Part shown: positions 51,465 to 60,249 of the stretch, in pieces
How positions within the stretch are numbered: position 1 is the stretch's first letter
Layout: every line of letters starts with the position of its first letter
Origin: CBDATG01 sp965200145
GTDB taxonomy: Bacteria; Chloroflexota; Dehalococcoidia; Lucifugimonadales; Lucifugimonadaceae
Assembly (NCBI GenBank): GCA_965200145.1
Contig: CBDATG010000002.1
Location: 372,001 to 436,000 of the forward strand
Direction: 5' to 3'
Length of the DNA: 64,000 bases
Translations under genes and position numbers: made by a program
The notes under the pieces: generated by a model
The model's input: the letters and a program-made list of their open reading frames with translations, nothing else
What the model was told of the DNA's origin: nothing
Database searches by the model: none

Positions 51465-52609
51465 CGACGCACCAGATTCTTGACAGCGTGATGCAAGGGG
51501 ATAGGCTGAGCGCGGACGATGGTTTGATGTTGCTTCGGGATGCGGAGCTGCTGGAACTCAGTGCGCCGGCGAACTGGATGCGGGGACGATTCAATCCGCC
51601 TGACCGAATCACGTACGTGGTTGACACCAACCTCAACTACACGAACCTCTGCGACGCTTACTGCTCCTTCTGCGCCTTTTATCGAACTGACCCTGACGAC
51701 CCTTCGGCGTACACATACTCGGTTGACCAGATCATGCAGAAGATTGGTCGGGCAGCTGATCAGGGAGTCACCACGGTCTTGATGCAGGGCGGGCTGAACG
51801 ACAGGATTCCTTACGACTACTACCTGGAGATGGTGCGTGAAACGGTGCGCCAACATCCCAGCGTGATGCCACATTTCTGGTCCGCGCCTGAGATATGGCA
51901 GATGTGCGACGTGTCTGGCAAATCCCCCTTGCAGGTGATGCAGGACTTGTGGGATGCAGGTCAGCGAACCATGCCAGGCGGCGGTTCGGAGATTCTCTCG
52001 GATCGTGTCAAGGCGTCAGTATCGCGTTTCGCTCCCAAAGACACTTGGCAGCAGTGGACCGATGTGCACGAAGCGGCGCATCAGGTCGGGTTCAAGACGA
52101 CGGCGACGATGATGTACGGACACATCGAGACGGACGAGGAAGTGATCGAGACGCTGGAACACATCCGAGATGTGCAAGACAAAGCGTTGAGCAACGACAA
52201 CGGCGGCGGCTTCACGGCGTTTATTCCTTGGTCTTACAAGCGCGACAACACTGCGCTTGCCAAACATGTTGCCACAGAAGCAGGACCGAACCGATACCTG
52301 CGAATCATCGCCGTCAGCAGACTGTTCCTTGACAACGTGCCGCACATACAGGCGTCTTGGTTCTCTGAGGGCAAGAAGACGGGTCAAGTGGCGTTGCGAT
52401 TTGGAGCGGATGACTTTGGCGGCACGCTCTTTGACGAGAACGTGATGCTTGCTGCCGGCTTCTACAACCGAACGACCGAGGATGAAGTGCGTGCGATGAT
52501 TTCGGATGCGGGTTTCAGGCCGGCGCAACGCCTGACGAACTACGAGATTGTGCGCGAGTTTGAGCTCGGCAGCCCGTCGACTCCACTCCCGATGGCGATG
52601 GCGAATTGA
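51461..52609 (+). CDS. mqnC: Cyclic dehypoxanthinyl futalosine synthase
   Basis: This 382-aa radical SAM enzyme cyclises dehypoxanthine futalosine. The iron-sulfur motif is CDAYCSFC in NYTNLCDAYCSFCAFYR; then TTVLMQGGLNDRIPYDYYLE, RTMPGGGSEILSDRVK, TTATMMYGHIETDEEVIETL and RFGADDFGGTLFDENVMLAA. These are MqnC-specific forms of the MqnC/MqnE/CofH group. It overlaps mqnA by 4 nt and the next gene by 4 nt, so the genes are translationally coupled. Confidence 0.95.
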   Translation: MTTHQILDSVMQGDRLSADDGLMLLRDAELLELSAPANWMRGRFNPPDRITYVVDTNLNYTNLCDAYCSFCAFYRTDPDDPSAYTYSVDQIMQKIGRAADQGVTTVLMQGGLNDRIPYDYYLEMVRETVRQHPSVMPHFWSAPEIWQMCDVSGKSPLQVMQDLWDAGQRTMPGGGSEILSDRVKASVSRFAPKDTWQQWTDVHEAAHQVGFKTTATMMYGHIETDEEVIETLEHIRDVQDKALSNDNGGGFTAFIPWSYKRDNTALAKHVATEAGPNRYLRIIAVSRLFLDNVPHIQASWFSEGKKTGQVALRFGADDFGGTLFDENVMLAAGFYNRTTEDEVRAMISDAGFRPAQRLTNYEIVREFELGSPSTPLPMAMAN

Positions 52610-53223
52610 GTGCGAATCTTCATGTGAGCGCGGCGGTTGCGGGAAGCGAGGTCATCTATCCGGCGAGGATCAGCGATGAAATCTTGATTCGCCCGCTCCG
52701 GGACGGTCACCTTGACCTGATCTGTCCGGACCTGAATCCCGATCGCAACAAAGCGACACACCGCACGCGCCTCAGTTTGCAGGATGCGGGCACCGCGGCC
52801 TATCTGATCGCATGGCACAAGCATGCGCCGGTCGCCCACGGCTTGTTGCTTTGGAACGGTCCGCTTGGCAACCCAAAGCAATACCTTCCAATGCCATGCC
52901 CCTATATCGAAGACCTATGGGTGCGGCCCGACCACCGTTCGCAAGGTGTCGGCGGCGCGATGGTCACGCACATGGAGGAGTTAGTGGCAGAGCGCGGTTA
53001 CGAATACATCGGCCTGTCGGTTGGGATTGACAACCTGCATGCGATACGCTTCTACGACCGGCTCGGTTACGTGCCGCAATCGGTGCCGCTATACACGCTG
53101 TCGGGTGTGTTGCAGAACACGGATGGTGAGCTGATGTTCTGGAGCGAGGAGTGCCACTACTTCCGCAAGCAGATCGCAGCGGCCCACCAGGCACAAGGAG
53201 GCATGAATGAACCCCGGCGATGA
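52606..53223 (+). CDS. GNAT-family N-acetyltransferase inside the menaquinone cluster
   Basis: This 205-aa protein has the acetyl-CoA-binding motif A LWVRPDHRSQGVGGAMVTHM, followed by GLSVGIDNLHAIRFYDRLGY and LYTLSGVLQ. The start is a TTG at 52606 that overlaps the mqnC stop (TTGA); the end overlaps mqnD by 17 nt. It lies in the middle of a coupled menaquinone operon, but no acetylation step is known in that pathway, so it is either a passenger or modifies a pathway protein or intermediate. The acceptor is unknown. Confidence 0.85.
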   Translation: MSANLHVSAAVAGSEVIYPARISDEILIRPLRDGHLDLICPDLNPDRNKATHRTRLSLQDAGTAAYLIAWHKHAPVAHGLLLWNGPLGNPKQYLPMPCPYIEDLWVRPDHRSQGVGGAMVTHMEELVAERGYEYIGLSVGIDNLHAIRFYDRLGYVPQSVPLYTLSGVLQNTDGELMFWSEECHYFRKQIAAAHQAQGGMNEPRR

Positions 53224-54058
53224 GATACTCTTCGGCCACAGCCCAGATGCTGATGATGCCTTCATGTTCTGCGGCTTGGCGAAGGCGATAGTGAAAGTTG
53301 AGGGCTATTCCGTCGGTCACAAGATGGCAGACATCCAGACGTTGAACGAGCTGTCAGAGTCTGGCGAGCTGCCAGTTACGGCGATATCTGCCGCGCACTA
53401 TCCGAAGATCGCGCGCCAGTATCAGATCATGTCTTGCGGTGCTTCAGTTGGCAGGAACTACGGTCCGGTAGTGGTTTCAAGAGGAGCAGTCGGATCCGAA
53501 GCCGACTTGGCAGGCAAGACAGTCGCGATACCTGGCGAGTTCACGACTTCCTGGATGCTGTTCCAGCTGTTCGGTCCTGATAAGTTCAGTCCGTTGTTCA
53601 CCGACTTCGATTCTGTAGAGGATGCAGTGATTAACGGCGATGCCCACGCCGGCATCCTGTTGCATGAAGGCCAGATTCTGTACGAAGAGCGCGGGTTCCA
53701 CGCCGTTTTGGACCTCGGCCGGCGGTGGTTTGACGAGACGGGTTTGCCTATTCCCCTGGGACTCGATGTTGTGCGTCGTGACCTGCCCAACCCATTGCGC
53801 CAATCTATCGCTGACGCGCTGAAAGCATCAATTGAGTACGCGCATGCCAACGAGGATATCGCTCTGGACTACGCTCTGGACTTCGGTCGCGGGATAGGTC
53901 GCGAGGATGGCAGGCGATTCGTCAGGATGTACGTCAACGACGACACTGTCGACATGGGCGAGCAGGGCATCGCCGCGTTGCGAACACTCTTCAGCAGAGC
54001 AACGCAACGTGGGATATTGTCTGAAGTCCCGCTCCTCGATGTCTTGCAGGCGCGCTAG
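53207..54058 (+). CDS. mqnD: 1,4-dihydroxy-6-naphthoate synthase
   Basis: This 283-aa enzyme of periplasmic-binding-protein-like fold converts cyclic dehypoxanthinyl futalosine to 1,4-dihydroxy-6-naphthoate. It has the family start FGHSPDADDAFMFCGLAKA, HKMADIQTLNELSESGELPV, TAISAAHYPKI, CGASVGRNYGPVVVS, DAHAGILLHEGQ and LPIPLGLDVVRRDL. It is the last gene of the cluster and converges with the gene at 54066, only 7 nt away. Confidence 0.95.
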   Translation: MNPGDEILFGHSPDADDAFMFCGLAKAIVKVEGYSVGHKMADIQTLNELSESGELPVTAISAAHYPKIARQYQIMSCGASVGRNYGPVVVSRGAVGSEADLAGKTVAIPGEFTTSWMLFQLFGPDKFSPLFTDFDSVEDAVINGDAHAGILLHEGQILYEERGFHAVLDLGRRWFDETGLPIPLGLDVVRRDLPNPLRQSIADALKASIEYAHANEDIALDYALDFGRGIGREDGRRFVRMYVNDDTVDMGEQGIAALRTLFSRATQRGILSEVPLLDVLQAR

Positions 54059-54065
54059 TTGGCGA

Positions 54066-54614
54066 TCAATACGCCCGGTAGCGGAACTGTCCCATGTCAG
54101 TGTGCTCGAACTCGCGCATGTTGCGCATCACCGCGCTCACCGATGTCGTTGGTCGCCGTACCTCAAGGTTCACTCCGTTCATGCGAAGGTGATCCACGAC
54201 CTCCTGAGCACTCACGACTGGCCGCTGGCGTGCCAGTTCAAGGGCAGCATCCCTAATCGCGTCGGCGCGTTGTCTAGCTTCTTCCTGGTCTCGCGGAGTT
54301 GCCGGCGCGGTTGGTGGCGGCGGCTTGCGACCGCCTTGCGTGTTCTTGAGGGTGAACATGATGCGATTCTTGATGCGGTCAGGGACGACCCAGAGTTCGA
54401 TGCCCGTTCGCTTGGAGCACTGCGCCAAGAGGGTGCGAATCCGATCGAAGTCCTCGTCGTAGTCCAGGACGATCTCCCGCGCGGCACCCTTCTCGCGCTC
54501 CAGAAGGTCGAAGATCTCCCGGTACAACGCCAGCATCGTTTCGTTCCTAGCGCGGCTGAGGACCTGAGTACGGAACATATCCTCCGCATCAATCGGGACT
54601 ATCGTCAGGGGCAT
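54066..54614 (-). CDS. Hypothetical protein with helical core and winged-helix-like C terminus
   Basis: This 182-aa protein is not recognised. Residues 1-95 (VLSRARNETMLALYREIFDL, DYDEDFDRIRTLLAQCSKRT, ELWVVPDRIKNRIMFTLKN) look globular. A Pro-rich, low-complexity linker (GGRKPPPPTAPATPRDQEEA) follows. The C-terminal part (PVVSAQEVVDHLRMNGVNLE, TTSVSAVMRNMREFEHT) has the helix and recognition-helix spacing of a winged-helix domain, so DNA or RNA binding is possible. It stands alone, convergent with mqnD and divergent from the rhomboid gene. Confidence 0.7.
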   Translation of the reverse strand: MPLTIVPIDAEDMFRTQVLSRARNETMLALYREIFDLLEREKGAAREIVLDYDEDFDRIRTLLAQCSKRTGIELWVVPDRIKNRIMFTLKNTQGGRKPPPPTAPATPRDQEEARQRADAIRDAALELARQRPVVSAQEVVDHLRMNGVNLEVRRPTTSVSAVMRNMREFEHTDMGQFRYRAY

Positions 54615-54804
54615 CTATCTGACCTCACTTACTTTCACAAGAATCGAGTCTGCTGCTGGCGCGTTCGCGTCCGTTAGCTGATAGTGAATCGTATCACATT
54701 TCGACGCGTACGATTCCGCGCGGTGTGACACGGTGTCTAGGTGTTCAACTAAATCGCGATACAGTGTTGAAGATTGCGACTCAACTCAACGATTGACAAG
54801 CCAT

Positions 54805-55620
54805 ATGCAATTCAGATTCGAGAGCGACAGAGCAGATTTTGGACAGCGGTTGATCGCGTCCATCAAGCGCAACCCGGCAACGATAGGGTTCATGACGTTG
54901 AACGTCGTGGTTTTCCTGTTTCAATTCCTCGCGTACGGCGCGAATGACCCCGTCGCGTTGTACAGGATGGGCGCTAAGTTCGGGCCTGCGATTCAGGATG
55001 GCGAGTGGACGCGTCTTGTGATGCCGATCATGCTGCACAGCGGATGGTTGCACTTGGCGATGAACAATCTGGGACTGCTCATGGTCGGCCCGATCGTAGA
55101 GCGCATATACGGAAGCGTCTACTTCGCCGCCATCTACGTCATGGCAGGCATCTTCGGGGTCGTCGCGAGCTACTGGAACGCTCCAACACTTAGCGTCGGT
55201 GCATCAGGTGCGTTATTCGGTATCGTCGGCGCAACGGCAGTCTATTTCGCACTGAATCGTAGATTGATGCAACGTGAAGAGCGCAGATTCTTCATATCTT
55301 TGATAGTTCTGATCGCACTCAACCTCGTTATCGGCGAGTTGATCCCGGGCATAGACCAGGCAGCGCATGTTGGTGGCCTGGTCGGCGGCTGTCTGATCGC
55401 GCTGGCAAGTTCGCCTCGGCACACCTTGACCGTCGGCAGGACCCTGCTAGGAGTACCGGAGGCACACATCGAGTCGAGTCGGCCGGAACCGGTGCGCGTC
55501 TTGCTCGCGTTGCTGGCGTTGGCAGCGGCATCGGCTGGCGTAGTGTGGTGGGTATCAGAATCTGTGAGTTACGGTGCCGAGACGATGCGTTTGTATGGAG
55601 TTTTCCAGCTGTTGGAGTAG
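54805..55620 (+). CDS. Rhomboid-family intramembrane serine protease
   Basis: This 271-aa membrane protein has six core helices and a seventh C-terminal helix. HSGWLHLAMNNLGLLMVGPI is the loop-1/helix-2 region, the catalytic Ser lies in VGASGALFGIVGA (GASG) and the catalytic His in IDQAAHVGGLVGG. This is the Ser-His dyad of active rhomboids, which cut membrane proteins within or near helices. ATG 54805 fits the family N terminus; a longer reading from 54733 is not supported. Substrates are unknown. Confidence 0.92.
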   Translation: MQFRFESDRADFGQRLIASIKRNPATIGFMTLNVVVFLFQFLAYGANDPVALYRMGAKFGPAIQDGEWTRLVMPIMLHSGWLHLAMNNLGLLMVGPIVERIYGSVYFAAIYVMAGIFGVVASYWNAPTLSVGASGALFGIVGATAVYFALNRRLMQREERRFFISLIVLIALNLVIGELIPGIDQAAHVGGLVGGCLIALASSPRHTLTVGRTLLGVPEAHIESSRPEPVRVLLALLALAAASAGVVWWVSESVSYGAETMRLYGVFQLLE

Positions 55621-55705
55621 GTGGGCGAGGCGTGTGATACTGCCGGAAGCGTCTCGCTTGGTGTGCTACTCGACCTGCGCGGATGTTGTATCATAGTGAA
55701 TACGT

Positions 55706-56061
55706 GGGGACGAGTGGGTTCGACAGGGAGCGTAGCTCTCGGTTGCGTGCCGTGGCGCCTGTCCACGTTAAAACGGGCAACAACACAACTGGCGAAAGAG
55801 AAGTCGCCCTCGCTGCGGCATAACTGCCCAGTGACGTCTGTCGGAGTGCACCTCAGGCACACCGAACGGGCGCCGAAACCCTGAGGTGCGGCGATGCAGA
55901 CGCAGTGGGCATCGTCAAAGAAACTATGCTGCAACCTGTGGCGAGGCCATGTGCCGCCGGAAGTGTCCGCCACAGGTAAAGTAGTCCCGGCGGCTACGCA
56001 CGTAGATGCCGACCAGTGAAACTTTCTGGACGGGGAGTTCGACTCTCCCCCGTCTCCACCA
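55706..56061 (+). ncRNA. ssrA: Transfer-messenger RNA (tmRNA)
   Basis: This 356-nt RNA rescues stalled ribosomes and tags nascent proteins for proteolysis. The 5' GGGGACG pairs with 3' CGTCTCC before an encoded ACCA, and the TTC arm GGGGAGTTCGACTCTCCCC is present near the 3' end. The tag frame runs from 55776 to the TAA at 55823 and encodes GNNTTGEREVALAAA, ending in the ALAAA degron for ClpXP-type proteases. The resume codon is GGC (Gly) instead of the frequent GCA. It is a one-piece tmRNA. smpB is not in the window. A possible -10 element TATCAT lies at 55689-55694. Confidence 0.95.
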
Positions 56062-56223
56062 ACGTAGCGCAACACTCAATGTTGCGACCTGCCGCCGTCG
56101 TCAATGCACCTCGGATGTCAACGGTCTCCCGCTCGCATCTCCCGCGAACACTCGTCCTTGATTCGCCTGTACTTTGCCACTGTTGACATCGCGACGCTCT
56201 GCGAAGTGTAGGCTTGAATCGAT

Positions 56224-56982
56224 ATGCCCAAGGCAACAATCCAATCTGCGACCTATTGGCTGAATGGGGAGCCGTTATGCTACCGCTTGGTCAGGAGCTA
56301 CCAGCGGTTCAAGACGATCACGCTCGACTACAAGCCGAATTACGGTATTAGCTTAGCGGTACCGTCCGACATGACAGACCGTGAGATCGCGGAGTTCATG
56401 CTGTCAAAAGAGGATTGGTTGCGAAAGTGCAGATCGATGATGAAGAACGCGTCGCAACTGCCGGAGTGGGGCAAGGGCGAGGTGATACCGTTTCGCGGCA
56501 AGGATGTCTTGGTAGTGGTTGCCCACAACGCGGACCTGCGAAGACACGACGGCATCTTGGTGCAACCGTCGATTGATGGCGGTGAGCTGAGCGTCTCCGT
56601 ACCGGACGGCCTGGAATCGGCGCAGCGAGACCGAGGCATCGCGTCCGCCATTGAGCAGTGGTACATCAGCGAGGCGAAGCTGCACCTGCCAGTGCGATTG
56701 GCGCAGTGGTCCGAGTTGACGGGATTGCACCCCGAGCGCGTGCGGATCGGCAAGGCGATGTCACGTTGGGGCAGTTGCAGCGCACAACGCTACATCAACC
56801 TCTCATGGCGGTTAATCAAGCTGCCCGAGCGGCTGTCGGACTATGTGTTGGTGCATGAGCTAGTGCACCTGCGTGAGATGAATCATCAGCGTCCGTTCTG
56901 GGACCTGTTCGAGTCGATCATGCCAGATGCCCGTGCGCGGCGCAAGGAGCTGCGAGATTCATCGCGCATGTCGGTGGGGTGA
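56224..56982 (+). CDS. YgjP-like (DUF45) zinc metallopeptidase
   Basis: This 252-aa cytoplasmic protein has the zinc motif HELVHLREMNHQRPFW (HExxH with a third His) near the C terminus, preceded by MSRWGSCSAQRYINLSWRLI, the hallmark of YgjP/DUF45 (M48-related) proteins. The N-terminal half begins with a beta-rich region (RLVRSYQRFKTITLDYKPNY). These genes are common next to type I restriction systems or alone; their substrates are unknown. The gene follows tmRNA by about 160 nt of sequence in which I see no feature. Confidence 0.88.
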   Translation: MPKATIQSATYWLNGEPLCYRLVRSYQRFKTITLDYKPNYGISLAVPSDMTDREIAEFMLSKEDWLRKCRSMMKNASQLPEWGKGEVIPFRGKDVLVVVAHNADLRRHDGILVQPSIDGGELSVSVPDGLESAQRDRGIASAIEQWYISEAKLHLPVRLAQWSELTGLHPERVRIGKAMSRWGSCSAQRYINLSWRLIKLPERLSDYVLVHELVHLREMNHQRPFWDLFESIMPDARARRKELRDSSRMSVG

Positions 56983-57030
56983 TTCGCTACCACACCGAGA
57001 CCCTGATCCTAACGAATCCTGCGAATCCTG

Positions 57031-58272
57031 TTAATCTCCCGCCTCGCCGTCGAAACTCGGTTGCGGCGCGATCCATAGCGTTACCATGCCTAGCACGAAG
57101 ATGCCTACTATGATGGCGAATGCGAGGTTGAACGATCCTGTCGTGTCGTGTATCTGGCCTGCGAGTATCGGTCCGCCGGACGATGAGATAATCTGTGCCA
57201 GCGCGAACAGTCCCATGATTGCGCCGAACGACCTCATGCCGAACGTCTGGCGCACCACCAGCACGATCAGCGCGCCAAGGCCGCCGAAACCTAGCGCGAA
57301 GACGATGACACCCGCCCACACCATCGCGAGTCCGCCGTTGGGCATGATCATCAGCACTACGCCTGCTGCTTGGAATGCCAGGCTGAGCACTGTCATGCGT
57401 CGTGCGCTCCAGCGCTCACTGGCACGCCCGAACGCCAGCTTGGAGCCGATACCCATCGTGGCGATGACTGTCACGGCGAGCGTCGCCGCGGCTGGAGCAA
57501 AGCCGATCTCTCCGAAGTGCTGGCGTAACTGCGTCAAGACACCTTGGTAGGTGAAAGATGCGGCGGTGATGCCGATTATCGTCAGCCAGAATGATGCAGA
57601 GCGCAACGCCTGCGACACTGACAACCCGACGGCTTGCCGCGCACTGTCTCTGGGGCTGACCGGTTTGCGTCCTGTACTGCGCATCTCTACCGCGACGCGT
57701 CTAGGATCCTCCGTTACCGCTGCCACTACCGCCAGCGCGAGCAGCACCATGGTTGCTCCGAACGCTAAGTATGCCCAGTGCCAGGAGAGCAGACTTACGG
57801 AAACCGCAGCGATGGGCGGCATCGTCATACCGCCGAAGTTGTTGCCCGCCACTACAAGCCCAGTCATGCGGCCGACGCTGTCCGGAAACCATGCCACTAC
57901 GACCTTTCCGGCAGGTAGCACGGTGGCACCGGGAAAGCCAGCATACACCAACGCGCTCAAGGTGTACCAGTGCCACAGCTCCGACATGAGTGGGCGCAAC
58001 GCGAATCCGACGGCGATCAGCAGCAGCGACCCGAACATGACAGGACGCACGCCGAACCTGTCGGTCCACTTACCCGCAAGCGGCGCGACGATGCCAGAGA
58101 TGAAGCCGAACGACAGCGACAGGTTCAGCTCGGTCTGGTTCCAACCGAACTGCGACTGCAACGGACCTGCGAACTCGCCAAACGAGTACTGCGTCATGCC
58201 AACGGCAAGCCCAGTAGACAAAAAGGAAAGCAGTGCGACGACATAGCCGCGATAGAGCCGAGATGGTCGCAT
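57031..58272 (-). CDS. Major facilitator superfamily transporter (monocarboxylate/OFA-like)
   Basis: This 413-aa inner-membrane protein has 12 predicted helices. It begins YRGYVVALLSFLSTGLAVGM and has SFGEFAGPLQSQFGWNQTEL and the motif A equivalent GKWTDRFGVRPVMFG, as in the oxalate/formate antiporter and monocarboxylate branch. The second half repeats the motif as LAFGRASERWSARRM. It probably carries a small organic acid. It lies immediately downstream of lipoprotein array 2 on the same strand (69-nt gap) but is unrelated to it in sequence. Confidence 0.88.
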   Translation of the reverse strand: MRPSRLYRGYVVALLSFLSTGLAVGMTQYSFGEFAGPLQSQFGWNQTELNLSLSFGFISGIVAPLAGKWTDRFGVRPVMFGSLLLIAVGFALRPLMSELWHWYTLSALVYAGFPGATVLPAGKVVVAWFPDSVGRMTGLVVAGNNFGGMTMPPIAAVSVSLLSWHWAYLAFGATMVLLALAVVAAVTEDPRRVAVEMRSTGRKPVSPRDSARQAVGLSVSQALRSASFWLTIIGITAASFTYQGVLTQLRQHFGEIGFAPAAATLAVTVIATMGIGSKLAFGRASERWSARRMTVLSLAFQAAGVVLMIMPNGGLAMVWAGVIVFALGFGGLGALIVLVVRQTFGMRSFGAIMGLFALAQIISSSGGPILAGQIHDTTGSFNLAFAIIVGIFVLGMVTLWIAPQPSFDGEAGD

Positions 58273-58334
58273 GCGCTAATAGGATAAACGCACACGCGCG
58301 ACATTGACGCGACAACGAGCGCGAAGAGAGCACA

Positions 58335-58815
58335 GAGTGCGCTAACCGTCAGGGCCGTCGGGTCCGTCCTCGTCACCGGGTTCGCCAACCGCGCCAGGTC
58401 CTTCAGGTCCGGGAACTTCCGGCTCGGGTGTGTCCGTGGCAACGGCATCCTCCGGCGTGGCGGTCGGCTCTATGACCGGCTCTGGCGTCGCGGTGGCGGT
58501 AGGTTCGACGACCGGTGCCGGCTCGGGAGTCGCTGTGGGCTCGACAACCGGCTCGGGAGTTGCCGTAGGATCGGGTTCGGGAGTCGGCGCTGGCTCCGGA
58601 GTGGCAGTTGGCGCAACCTCGGGCTCTGGCGTGGGCGTGTCCTCCAGCTCAGGGGTCGGCGCGGGCTCCGGGGTCACAGTGGGCTCGGCGGTCTCTGTTG
58701 CCACGGGCTCTACGGTAGCCGTCGCCTCCGCTGTGGCGGTAGGTTCAACTGTCGCAGTGGCCGTGGGCTCGTCGCCGAGCGCGGACACCGGGGTAGGCGT
58801 GTCTTCCAGGCCGTC
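58335..58815 (-). repeat. Inverted repeat, right arm (long tail of array 2 terminal gene)
   Basis: Counterpart of 32930-33398 in inverted orientation, including the codons for GPGAVGEPGDEDGPDGPDG and the bases after the stop (TAGCGCA). An exchange between the arms would invert the 25 kb between them. Confidence 0.85.
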
Positions 58816-59901
58816 TGGGATTGTTACGCCGCCGGCGACTCTGGTGGCGATTATGTCGTTGACGGTCAGTCCTGCTGGATTCGGGTCGTTCTCGCCTGGG
58901 ACGGGTGGAGGGGGTGCTGGCTTACCTTCAATCAACCTAGTTCGTGCCAGGAAATCACTAAACCCGACCGGGGAGGCATCAGATGCCAATTTCGGCGCCG
59001 TTCTTCCTTCCCCATCATTCACCGTTCCAGTACGACCGCCAGTCGACTCAACGAAAGCTTCGAACGCGTCGGTCACATTCCTCCTGAACTCGTCAAGCGG
59101 CTGTTCTAATCGGGATAGGTTTACATCGTAATTCTCGGGTTTGGAGTGCTCAAGAACGAGCCCCTTGTAACGATTGACGACCACAACAGCCCCGTCTTGC
59201 CTTCGTTGCACATCGAACACGCCGTCTATGTCCCATGTACCCTGGCCTAGCTGACGTGGTCCACCCAGATACAGAATCCACTCAACTCCTTCAATTCCGG
59301 TGGCTCGCACTGCCTCGGCACCGTGTACACGGCACAACTCGCCACATCCAGATTCGTAAACGTAACCTTGCATATTCACACCGGTAGTCGCGGTTATTCT
59401 GGACGGACCTTTCCCTACTAGATATTCGTTGACAGAAAGATCGACATAGCAGAATGACTTCTGCGACGTTGAGTTCGCCTCACCGGTTTTGTAAGCCGAA
59501 AGATGACTCGCAACGGGTACCATAGGTCCGCAACGAGTGGATCCAGGAACGACGGTTGCACGAACCACAAAGTGAGTAGCCCAATATGGCCGGTCGGACC
59601 ACCGTAGAAAACTTTGCTCGATGGTCGTCACCACATCGGGAATTTGCACCGAGGCCTCAATGCCGGGCTTGAACGTGCCGAAATAGTCTCTTCGCTTGCA
59701 AGGATCGACATCGGAGCCGGGAAACGGGATGCACGGTGGTACTATTGATTCCAGCTCCGTTCGTAACCCATCTGATATGTCGTCAGATGCGACCGGAGAT
59801 CCAGGCTCATCGACCTGCGAACCACATGCTGATGCAACGGCCACGATTGCGGCGCAGAGCGTCAGAGCCAATAAATGTCGCGCTATATCATATATGTGCA
59901 T
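58342..59901 (-). CDS. Array 2 terminal lipoprotein, type B with long Pro/Thr/Glu tail
   Basis: This 519-aa protein is the last gene of array 2. MHIYDIARHLLALTLCAAIV and lipobox ASAC lead into a type B domain: VPPCIPFPGSDVDPCKRRDY, HFVVRATVVPGSTRCGP, CYVDLSVNEYLVGKGP, the CGELCRVHG pair, FDVQRRQDGAVVVVNRY and FLARTRLIEGKPAPPPP. It is closest to the C-terminal half of the 20586 fusion. The tail is nearly that of the 31817 gene and ends GAVGEPGDEDGPDGPDG. The ATG at 59901 shares its A with the stop of the mini-gene upstream (TGATG), and GAGGTGAT lies 8 nt before it. Confidence 0.87.
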   Translation of the reverse strand: MHIYDIARHLLALTLCAAIVAVASACGSQVDEPGSPVASDDISDGLRTELESIVPPCIPFPGSDVDPCKRRDYFGTFKPGIEASVQIPDVVTTIEQSFLRWSDRPYWATHFVVRATVVPGSTRCGPMVPVASHLSAYKTGEANSTSQKSFCYVDLSVNEYLVGKGPSRITATTGVNMQGYVYESGCGELCRVHGAEAVRATGIEGVEWILYLGGPRQLGQGTWDIDGVFDVQRRQDGAVVVVNRYKGLVLEHSKPENYDVNLSRLEQPLDEFRRNVTDAFEAFVESTGGRTGTVNDGEGRTAPKLASDASPVGFSDFLARTRLIEGKPAPPPPVPGENDPNPAGLTVNDIIATRVAGGVTIPDGLEDTPTPVSALGDEPTATATVEPTATAEATATVEPVATETAEPTVTPEPAPTPELEDTPTPEPEVAPTATPEPAPTPEPDPTATPEPVVEPTATPEPAPVVEPTATATPEPVIEPTATPEDAVATDTPEPEVPGPEGPGAVGEPGDEDGPDGPDG

Positions 59902-60155
59902 CAAAATATCACCTCGATTGATAATTCCGGAATAACGTGATTGCTGTAACTAGCTGATACTCCAGTATCGAATTGCCACGACGGATCACGCGAGCACGGG
60001 TCTACTTTCGATCCCTCAAGGGGGATACAGGGCTCGATGAACAAAGGCTGGTCGTTGAACGGTGGCTCTTCCTTATTCCCTTGGAAACACGCCGCAACGA
60101 CGAGAAGCAACAGGCATGACATGCCGATGGGGAGTAGCATTTGTAGCTTATTCAT
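59901..60155 (-). pseudogene. Truncated type A lipoprotein remnant (84 aa)
   Basis: ATG 60155 overlaps the previous stop by 8 nt (ATGAATAA). The protein has MNKLQMLLPIGMSCLLLLVV, lipobox AAC, FQGNKEEPPFNDQ, then EPCIPLEGSKVDPCSRDPSW and ASYSNHVIPELSIEVIF, and stops. The end aligns with the ELPIDLF position of full type A proteins, about 60 residues into the mature domain; the remaining ~290 residues are missing. Its last codons (ATCGAGGTGATA) form the ribosome site of the next gene. It may survive as a translated leader for the terminal gene. Confidence 0.8.
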
Positions 60156-60249
60156 CTGAACCCTCGCTTTCTGGTGTTGGAGCGGTCGCCGTAGCCGTGG
60201 GCTCGTCGCCGAGCGCGGACACGGGAGTGGCTGTGCCTTCCAGGCCGCC
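60088..60249 (-). repeat. Lipoprotein junction cassette J6
   Basis: Constant junction on the reverse strand, with the overlap at 60148-60155 (ATGAATAA). It leads into the MNKLQMLLPIG signal-peptide variant of the truncated gene. Confidence 0.85.
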
